Of a stretch of DNA of 64,000 nt, positions 58,017 to 64,000 are shown in pieces. Position 1 is the first letter of the stretch. Each line of letters opens with the position of its first letter. A model generated the notes under the pieces. The model was not told the DNA's origin. It did not search any database and saw only the letters and a program-made list of their open reading frames with translations. Source of the stretch: Shewanella woodyi ATCC 51908 (lineage in GTDB: Bacteria > Pseudomonadota > Gammaproteobacteria > Enterobacterales > Shewanellaceae); NCBI RefSeq assembly GCF_000019525.1, contig NC_010506.1, positions 3,782,001-3,846,000 of the forward strand. Direction: 5' to 3'. A program made the position numbers and the translations under genes.

Positions 58017-59003
58017 GTGAAGAAAAAAGCAGTAAATGAACGCGAACCAAATAACCTCAATTTATCCACATTAAATATTGAAGTTGAAGAGGTGGATTGG
58101 CATAAATGGCAACGGCTTATCAATATTTGCGCCGAGATGCTTAATGCGCCAGCCATGATCATTAACCGCGTCACTCCCGAAGGAGTTGAGAAGTTTCTCG
58201 CATCACAAACATGCCAGAAGCAGCTAGACACAAACCAATTTAATATGGATCACAACAAGTTTTGTCTAAATGTCATAACCGAAAGTCAGATATTGTACGT
58301 TAAAGATATTAGAGAAGATTGCAGGTATCAAAAGGAGGAGATGCCTTACCTCTCCTACCTTGGGCTCCCTATCACTTGGCCAGACGGCAGTATCTTTGGC
58401 TCCTTAAGCGTACTGGATACACAAACAACGAATTATCCTGATGAATATATTGATGCACTCAGTGTAATAAAGGAGGTGATTGATAGTGATCTTCGCCACC
58501 TCTACAAAGAGGATCAACTGTTGAAGATGAGTTATACCGATCCTCTAACCCAAATCTATAACCGCCGTGGCTTAATTGATCTTTTACAGAGCACTCAGGA
58601 TCTAGCGCGCAGACTAAAGCGCCAACTCATCTTAATCTATTTCGACCTCGATAAGTTTAAAACCGCTAATGACAAGTATGGCCATGATATGGGAGATAAA
58701 CTCCTTAATCTTTTTGCTATGAATCTGAAGAAAAATAGCCGTAGCTGCGATCTCGTTGCACGCTGGGGAGGCGATGAATTTATTGTCATCATACATGCTG
58801 AGGATATCGAATCTATTAAGGTCTATATTGATCGCATGAACCAACACCTTGCCGATCAAACCTACCTTCCGGAGATCCACTTCTCCTATGGCTATGCAGT
58901 CATTAAACCTGATGACAGTTCAACACTGGCACAACTGCTCTCAACCGCTGATGAGAACATGTATCGCAATAAACAGCTAAAGAGAACAGATCATAAGAAA
59001 TGA
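58017..59003 (+). CDS. GAF-GGDEF diguanylate cyclase
   Basis: This 328-residue cytoplasmic protein has an N-terminal GAF sensor domain (about residues 25-165; INICAEMLNAPAMIINRVTPEG ... LSYLGLPITWPDGSIFGSLSVLD) and a GGDEF domain (from SYTDPLTQIYNRRGL) with an intact RWGGDEF active site. The inhibitory I-site RSCD lies five residues upstream, so product feedback is expected. It makes cyclic di-GMP. Starts with GTG at 58017. The GAF ligand is unknown. Same strand as sdaR but 170 bases apart. Confidence 0.9.
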   Translation: MKKKAVNEREPNNLNLSTLNIEVEEVDWHKWQRLINICAEMLNAPAMIINRVTPEGVEKFLASQTCQKQLDTNQFNMDHNKFCLNVITESQILYVKDIREDCRYQKEEMPYLSYLGLPITWPDGSIFGSLSVLDTQTTNYPDEYIDALSVIKEVIDSDLRHLYKEDQLLKMSYTDPLTQIYNRRGLIDLLQSTQDLARRLKRQLILIYFDLDKFKTANDKYGHDMGDKLLNLFAMNLKKNSRSCDLVARWGGDEFIVIIHAEDIESIKVYIDRMNQHLADQTYLPEIHFSYGYAVIKPDDSSTLAQLLSTADENMYRNKQLKRTDHKK

Positions 59004-59072
59004 CCTTGTTTCCCACTACCTCCCTAGCGTATCATCACTATAATATGAGCGATAACCCACTGTTATAAAACG

Positions 59073-60137
59073 ATGAAGCCAACTCTTCTTGTCTGCTTTA
59101 CCCTTCTATTATCTCCCCTTATCTGTCATGCAGTCCAACTTAGCGACTATGATGCGGATGTTGCCGCCCTGCTGCTTGAGTATCAAGGAGATGGTGACGT
59201 TGCAGCGCTACTTAGGAAGTATCAGGGAACCACTGCAAGCTCAGCCATGGCAAGGCCATCGGTACTCACCATCAAAGAGCAAGGTGACGCCAGCACCTAT
59301 GTGGATTTCGAGCGGGGTATCATCTTAATCGAAACTCCAGACAAAGCTTTGCTGAAAGAAGCTATCGTGCAGGTTTTACTCACTCAAATTGACCCTAAGC
59401 TTATCGACGCTAAAACTGCTCAAGACTTTGGTTTAATCAATAAGGGAAAGAAGCCTTTTTTCTGGGGACAAATACACGATCATCAAGGAGAAGCAATTGA
59501 GTACTCCTGGCGGGCAGAGCGTTTTGCGGATTATCTCATCAAGCACAAGCTCAGCCAAGACAGTCGTGTCAGAGTCGCCATACATATGGTAGCCGAACAT
59601 ACCAAGATAGCTGGAGGGAAATATATTCACTACGCTCAAGCCGCAAGCCGACGTTATGGAGTATCAACCGAACTCATAATGGCCATTATGGAAACGGAAA
59701 GCTCATTTAACCCTATGGCCAGATCCCGCTCTAACGCCCTAGGCTTAATGCAGGTCAAAGCCAATACCGCGGGACGTGATTACTTCTCTTTAATTAAGGG
59801 TTACAAACACACCCCCTCTTCTGCATACCTTTATGATCCACAAAAAAATATCGATCTTGGTACTGGTTACCTACAGATATTATCAAAGCGCTATTTAGCA
59901 GGCATTAATCATCCTAAAAAACTGGAGTATGCCATGATCTCAAGCTACAACGGTGGCAGCGGCAACCTATGGAAAAGTTTAGATCCTCAAGCAAATCGCA
60001 CTAAAGCGATAGCCCGGATCAATAAGATGAGTGTTAGCGAGTTTTATTGGTTTCTCACCAACAGACATATCAGGGGAGAGACCCGCAACTACTTAAAAAA
60101 GGTTAGCAGTAAACAAAAGAAATATGCTCACCTGTAA
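59073..60137 (+). CDS. MltC-like lytic transglycosylase without lipobox
   Basis: This 354-residue precursor resembles MltC: an N-terminal DUF3393-type domain (TYVDFERGIILIET) and a C-terminal SLT domain. The latter has catalytic Glu in IMETESSFNP, then NALGLMQV and SSYNGGSGNLWK. It would cleave peptidoglycan to 1,6-anhydro products. The signal peptide ends LICHA and has no proper lipobox, so it should be periplasmic rather than a lipoprotein. After the signal, DVAALLLEYQG and DVAALLRKYQG form an internal tandem repeat. Probably a paralogue of the true MltC. Confidence 0.85.
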   Translation: MKPTLLVCFTLLLSPLICHAVQLSDYDADVAALLLEYQGDGDVAALLRKYQGTTASSAMARPSVLTIKEQGDASTYVDFERGIILIETPDKALLKEAIVQVLLTQIDPKLIDAKTAQDFGLINKGKKPFFWGQIHDHQGEAIEYSWRAERFADYLIKHKLSQDSRVRVAIHMVAEHTKIAGGKYIHYAQAASRRYGVSTELIMAIMETESSFNPMARSRSNALGLMQVKANTAGRDYFSLIKGYKHTPSSAYLYDPQKNIDLGTGYLQILSKRYLAGINHPKKLEYAMISSYNGGSGNLWKSLDPQANRTKAIARINKMSVSEFYWFLTNRHIRGETRNYLKKVSSKQKKYAHL

Positions 60138-60433
60138 TATCAATCAATATACAGATTGATCCCTCAGCGATAAAAAGCTCCCCTTCCCAATTAAGCTCAA
60201 TGGCTTCAGCCTTCCTAAAGAGAAGGTATCTCTTATACCGATTGGTATTAACTGGCTCAGCTCGCCTCTTCTCTCAATTATTGTGCATGCGCACAATAAA
60301 GTGACCTATATAAAAGTAAAATTAGTGATCACAGACGATGATTGATTGTATTGAGCACAGGATAATAGCCAAAAAACTTAGCCATCACGGCTAATCCATA
60401 AAAATAGCGATAAAAACCCAAACAGGGACCCCT
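60138..60433. other. 296-bp promoter region of the glycerate permease gene
   Basis: Contains ATACC-GATT-GGTAT (60236-60249), a short dyad resembling joined tips of MITE family 1, and the inverted repeat at 60278-60299. Confidence 0.5.
60278..60299. promoter_or_regulatory. Candidate SdaR operator upstream of the glycerate permease
   Basis: TTATTGTGC and GCACAATAA, perfect 9-bp arms, flank ATGC. It lies 135 bases before the permease start. The dyad and the nearby sdaR gene make SdaR the first candidate. Confidence 0.55.
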
Positions 60434-61792
60434 ATGAGCCAAGTACTTATCTTGTTGGCAGTGATACTCTTCATTGTTATTGCCACCTCAAAATTTAAAT
60501 TACATCCATTTTTAACACTGATTTTAGCCTCCTTCATCACCGCGTTTGCCTATGGCCTCCCCAGTGCAGACATTGCCAAAACCATCACCAGCGGATTTGG
60601 TGGGATCTTAGGATATATTGGGTTAGTGATCGTACTAGGTACCATCATAGGAACCATACTGGAAAAAAGCGGCGCCGCTATCACCATGGCCGATGTGGTC
60701 ATAAAAGTGCTAGGTAAACGCTTCCCCACTCTCACCATGTCGATAATCGGTTACTTGGTTTCTATCCCAGTATTTTGTGACTCTGGCTTTGTGATCTTAA
60801 ACTCACTAAAACAGTCGATGGCTAATCGTATGAAGGTCTCGAGCGTCTCTATGAGTGTCGCCCTTGCCACAGGCCTGTACGCCACCCATACCTTTGTGCC
60901 GCCCACACCGGGCCCGATTGCTGCTGCGGGTAATTTAGGCCTTGAATCAAACTTAGGTTTAGTGATCTTTGTAGGCGTATTTGTTGCTGCAATTGCAGCA
61001 CTTGCCGGTACCCTATGGGCAAACCGCTTCGCTAATGTCGAACCTGACGGTGAAGGCGCTGAGGAGCTAAAAACTCAGGTTGAGGAGTTTGATAACCTAA
61101 AAGCGGCCTACGGCACATTGCCAAGTCCAACTAGTGCATTTGCACCGATATTCGTGCCTATCTTACTTATCTGTTTCGGCTCTATCGCTAACTTCCCGTC
61201 ATCTCCATTAGGCAACGGTTTAATGTTCGACGTGCTGGCTTTCCTAGGTCAGCCAGTCAATGCACTCATGATAGGTCTGCTACTTTCTGTTTCACTGCTT
61301 AAAAGCAGCGATAAAATCAGAGAGTTCAGTGAGCGTATCAGCCAAGGTTTAGTCGTTGCTGCGCCCATTCTATTAATCACAGGGGCAGGTGGTGCATTCG
61401 GTGCAGTCCTTAAAGCCACAGAGATAGGTAACTTCCTAGGCACATCACTCTCGGCACTTGGGATCGGGATCTTTATGCCATTTATCGTGGCTGCTGCATT
61501 AAAGTCAGCCCAAGGCTCATCAACAGTAGCCTTAGTTGCAACATCTGCACTCGTTGCCCCAATGCTCGGCGATATTGGCCTGGCAAGCGATATGGGACGC
61601 GTACTAACGGTTATGGCTATTGGTGCAGGCGCGATGACCGTCTCTCACGCCAATGACAGCTTCTTCTGGGTCGTCACTCAATTTAGCCGCATGAGTGTTA
61701 AACAGGCCTATAAAGCACAAACCGTGGCAACACTTATCCAGGGCCTGACTGCAATGACGTTAGTGTTTATCCTGAGCTTAGTGCTACTTTAA
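60434..61792 (+). CDS. grtP: GntP-family permease, probable D-glycerate transporter
   Basis: This 452-residue protein has about 12-13 membrane segments and GntP family sequence (FVPPTPGPIAAAGNLG, GAGAMTVSHANDSFFWVVTQFS). GntP proteins are proton symporters of gluconate and related acids. The glycerate kinase 93 bases downstream and the SdaR regulator point to glycerate; the symbol follows the Shewanella name used in regulon reconstructions. Confidence 0.85.
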   Translation: MSQVLILLAVILFIVIATSKFKLHPFLTLILASFITAFAYGLPSADIAKTITSGFGGILGYIGLVIVLGTIIGTILEKSGAAITMADVVIKVLGKRFPTLTMSIIGYLVSIPVFCDSGFVILNSLKQSMANRMKVSSVSMSVALATGLYATHTFVPPTPGPIAAAGNLGLESNLGLVIFVGVFVAAIAALAGTLWANRFANVEPDGEGAEELKTQVEEFDNLKAAYGTLPSPTSAFAPIFVPILLICFGSIANFPSSPLGNGLMFDVLAFLGQPVNALMIGLLLSVSLLKSSDKIREFSERISQGLVVAAPILLITGAGGAFGAVLKATEIGNFLGTSLSALGIGIFMPFIVAAALKSAQGSSTVALVATSALVAPMLGDIGLASDMGRVLTVMAIGAGAMTVSHANDSFFWVVTQFSRMSVKQAYKAQTVATLIQGLTAMTLVFILSLVLL

Positions 61793-61813
61793 ACTGATAT
61801 ACGCCACCAAATT

Positions 61814-61846
61814 TAGTGCCTGCGATCGAGATAGCGTCAGGCACTA
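61814..61846. other. Intercistronic hairpin, grtP-garK
   Basis: TAGTGCCTG and CAGGCACTA, perfect 9-bp arms, enclose 15 bases. No T run follows. It may stabilise the grtP mRNA 3' end or serve as an operator. Confidence 0.6.
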
Positions 61847-61885
61847 ATTCAAAAATTAAGCGACCTCCTCCTATAGGAAAACACG

Positions 61886-63064
61886 ATGAAAATAGTTATC
61901 GCCCCCGATTCATTTAAAGAGAGCTTGAGTGCGATGGAAGTGGCCGATGAGATTGAACGCGGCTTTAAGATGGTGTTACCCGATGCAGAGTTCATCAAGC
62001 TCCCTGTTGCCGATGGTGGTGAAGGCACTGTTCAGTCGATGGTCGATGCAACTCAAGGCAGCATTATCAATCTTGAGGTGACGGGCCCCTTAGGTAACCG
62101 CGTACACGCACACTATGGCATTTTGGGTGACAATGACGACAACGCAGTCAAAACGGCAGTGATAGAGATGGCATCAGCCTCTGGACTGCACCATGTGCCG
62201 ATACATTTGCGCGATCCGCTTATCACCACAAGTTACGGCACTGGAGAGCTCATCTGTAACGCACTCAATCGGGGGATTAAGCGTATCTTAATCGGACTCG
62301 GTGGTAGTGCCACAAACGATGGCGGAGCAGGAATGGCTCAAGCGCTCGGGGTTCACCTACTAGATAAAAAGGGCAACCCCTTGCCAGTAGGTGGCGCATC
62401 TCTTCAGCAACTTGAACGCATTGATCTTAAAGATATTCACCCGCTTATCGCGGAGTGTGAATTTGAAGTCGCCTGTGATGTAGATAACCCACTCTGTGGC
62501 GAAAAAGGGGCCTCTGCTATTTTTGGACCTCAAAAAGGGGCTAGCCCTGAGGTGGTCTCAATACTGGATGCTGCCCTAACTCGTTATGCCGATATCATTG
62601 CTCAACACCCACTCCCTGACAGGCGTAATATGGCAGGCTCTGGCGCCGCTGGCGGCATGGGCTTAGGGGTCATGGCTTTTCTAGGGGCTTCACTCAGACC
62701 CGGCATCGATATCGTGATGGAAACCGTAAAGCTCGATGAAAAGATAAAAGGTGCCCAGCTTGTTATCACAGGTGAAGGAAGATTAGACAGTCAAACTTTA
62801 CACGGAAAAACCCCTATGGGAGTGACACGGATCGCAAACGCACTGCAGATCCCTGTGATAGCTATCGCAGGATGTGTCAGTGATGATGCTAATATCTTAC
62901 TCAAGCACGGTATCAGCGCTATCTTCTCTATCACACCAAGAGCACTGCCTATTGAGGAGGTGCTCGCTAGCGCAAAGCATAACCTGTTTACCACTTCGCA
63001 CAATATTGCAGCACTTTATGCCCAAACAACTTCAAGATGCAGGATTCAGCATGTCGAGAAGTGA
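61886..63064 (+). CDS. garK: Glycerate kinase (GarK/GlxK family), C-terminus rebuilt by a MITE
   Basis: This 392-residue kinase phosphorylates D-glycerate to a phosphoglycerate for glycolysis. It begins MKIVIAPDSFKESLSAMEVADEIERGF and has VADGGEGT, IGLGGSATNDGGAGMAQALG and the C-terminal VITGEGRLDSQT, all family signatures. TCCTCC/TATAGGAAAA precedes the ATG. The last 15 codons and the stop lie in MITE family 2 (from 63018), so the native C-terminus after about ALY has been replaced. Core catalytic motifs are untouched, so activity is probably kept. Confidence 0.92.
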   Translation: MKIVIAPDSFKESLSAMEVADEIERGFKMVLPDAEFIKLPVADGGEGTVQSMVDATQGSIINLEVTGPLGNRVHAHYGILGDNDDNAVKTAVIEMASASGLHHVPIHLRDPLITTSYGTGELICNALNRGIKRILIGLGGSATNDGGAGMAQALGVHLLDKKGNPLPVGGASLQQLERIDLKDIHPLIAECEFEVACDVDNPLCGEKGASAIFGPQKGASPEVVSILDAALTRYADIIAQHPLPDRRNMAGSGAAGGMGLGVMAFLGASLRPGIDIVMETVKLDEKIKGAQLVITGEGRLDSQTLHGKTPMGVTRIANALQIPVIAIAGCVSDDANILLKHGISAIFSITPRALPIEEVLASAKHNLFTTSHNIAALYAQTTSRCRIQHVEK

Positions 63065-63481
63065 CAGAGTTCAAGGTCGTTAATTGCTCCTGCATTAACG
63101 ACATTCCCGCCATCCGTGGCGGTTTTCATGAAATAGTAGGACTAGTTGTTCTCGGCTCTGGCATCCTCGGTAACAGCTCCTGCGTTACTCTACCTCCTGA
63201 ATCCATTCAGTCGTGCTTAGCCCTACCTTCTGCATCTGACTTCCATGGAAAGGAAGAAATGTCTTATTTTGTATGGAACAAAATAGACCATGCAATCGTA
63301 ATTCAATCATTTCATAACACAGAAAAATGTTGCTTCTCGCCATGCCCTTCGGGAGTTCCCGTAGAATCCCTGCACTGCGTTAGTGATATTAACAAGGGAA
63401 TAACCATTGTCTTCAATCACTGCCTTGTTCAGCTATCCTACGGGGCTCTGAAACGAGCATCTTGAGGTCGCTTGGGGATAT
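63018..63481. mobile_element. MITE, family 2, long copy with two nested GGA-hairpin cassettes
   Basis: Inverted relative to the copy at 24923-25187. The two share the ends (CCCAAACAACTTCAAG; CATCTTGAGGT-GCTTGGG) and the long internal segments from the TIRs inward. This copy has an extra block of about 54 bp (63077-63130) and one of about 125 bp (63151-63300). Read on the minus strand, the first block has CCGCCACGGATGGCGG (63107-63122) and CGTTAAT-GCAGGAGCA-ATTAACG. The second has CTGAATGGATTCAG (63197-63210) and GTAAC-GCAGGAGCT-GTTAC, with the TAGAG linker. The ends have drifted (ATGCCC, GGGGATAT). Confidence 0.85.
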
Positions 63482-63725
63482 ACAATGCAGCATAAAGTGG
63501 GGTAATCCTGATGAAGAGTAATTACTGGTGACTCTTCACTCTTCTCCTTAGCGCATAGAGAGAAAGAGGCTGGTTAAACAAGCGCCACAACTTTACATTC
63601 CCCCTGAATCGATTTAACTTTGCCCTTGATGCTCCCAAGATCATAAAGTAAAGTGAGCCCCCTTTTGGAAAACTGCAACTAATAGCAGCTCCTATTGAAC
63701 ATAGTGTGATAGCAAAGAGAAAACC
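63482..63725. other. Gap between MITE and panP
   Basis: Together with the MITE this makes a 661-bp gene-free stretch after garK. 63482-63725 probably holds the panP promoter; I see no repeat or RNA gene. Confidence 0.5.
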
Positions 63726-64000
63726 ATGTCGATGACACAAAGACGAGCCACAGCTTCTGAAGAGGCACTACTGCGCATCTTCACCGTCCCTGAAGCCCCT
63801 GATTCCACCTTGAGTGTCATCGAACAAAATATCTCCCAGAACCTAATGGGCTTTCTGCAGGAGAGTGTCGTGGCGGTCGAAAAGCCTCTATCTGAGATTG
63901 AGCGAGATTTCCAACAACATCAGATCCCCTCGGCGCCGCAGTTTGTCTCTGATTACGCCGACGATATGATGAAAACCTTGGTCGCCCACTCAGTACATAC
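63726..64000 (+). CDS. panP: PLP-dependent aspartate 1-decarboxylase PanP, N-terminal part
   Basis: The 91 codons before the window edge read MSMTQRRATASEEALLRIF and continue TVPEAPDSTLSVIEQNISQNL, then FLQESVVAVEKPLSEIERDF and LVAHSVHT. This is the typical N-terminus of the group II PLP decarboxylases called PanP (beta-alanine supply for pantothenate), earlier annotated as glutamate decarboxylases. The PLP site lies outside the window, so the assignment rests on the N-terminus and on gene order. An alternative start is the ATG at 63732. Confidence 0.75.
   Translation, partial: MSMTQRRATASEEALLRIFTVPEAPDSTLSVIEQNISQNLMGFLQESVVAVEKPLSEIERDFQQHQIPSAPQFVSDYADDMMKTLVAHSVH

Noticed and set aside
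63037..63465. Open frame of 142 codons after garK
   Set aside because: It lies wholly inside the MITE and its hairpin cassettes; the translation has no recognisable content and the sister MITE copy cannot encode it.

Overview
This window is chromosomal DNA from a marine gammaproteobacterium of the genus Shewanella. The clearest marker is the feoAB / omcA-mtrC-mtrA-mtrB locus for extracellular metal respiration, with 10 CxxCH motifs in each of three cytochromes. It is backed by a Shewanella-type glycerate locus (CdaR/SdaR regulator, GGDEF protein, MltC-like transglycosylase, GntP permease, glycerate kinase, PanP). Species cannot be fixed from the sequence alone. Compared with the S. oneidensis arrangement known to me, the mtrDEF genes expected between feoAB and omcA are absent.

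Layout: 1-4499 holds divergent polB (cut by the left edge) and dinG around a perfect LexA box, then a TSUP permease and priC. 4509-5741 holds a DUF2057 protein and a ComFB-like protein. 5742-8550 is an AT-rich accessory patch with two unrecognised genes flanked by two inverted copies of a structured repeat. 8552-12432 holds 4.5S RNA, a ComEA-like protein, a DASS anion transporter and methionine gamma-lyase. 12539-23255 is the envelope-stress and peptide-uptake block ycjF-ycjX-pspC-pspB-pspA / pspF-sapABCDF, followed by fabV where E. coli has fabI. 24712-34191 holds a Mop protein and, all on the minus strand, ppiD, hupB, lon, clpX, clpP and tig, separated by many intrinsic terminators. 34208-34724 is a tRNA operon (Pro-Arg-His) with a tRNA-Pro fragment in its leader. 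35076-42523 is housekeeping: folD, cysS, ppiB, lpxH, miaE, a Yip1 protein, glnS. 42726-53740 is iron uptake plus metal respiration. 53884-64000 holds a uracil-DNA glycosylase family protein, an M4 protease, the glycerate locus and the start of panP.

How it works together: ferrous iron produced outside the cell by OmcA-MtrCAB can enter through the divergent FeoAB system, and Fur-like and CRP-like sites sit between and around these genes. The trigger factor/ClpXP/Lon/PpiD block is the protein folding and turnover centre. Psp, YcjXF and Sap handle envelope stress and peptide import.

Most novel material is non-coding. Two inverted ~140-bp elements flank the accessory genes. Each folds as an outer stem, two hairpins with ANGGAT loops and a third hairpin, and the stem sequences differ between copies with pairing kept. 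This resembles arrays of CsrA/RsmA sites. Similar GGA-loop cassettes are nested inside one copy of a two-copy MITE. MITEs of two families sit exactly at the 3' ends of three genes and supply the last codons and stop of glycerate kinase.
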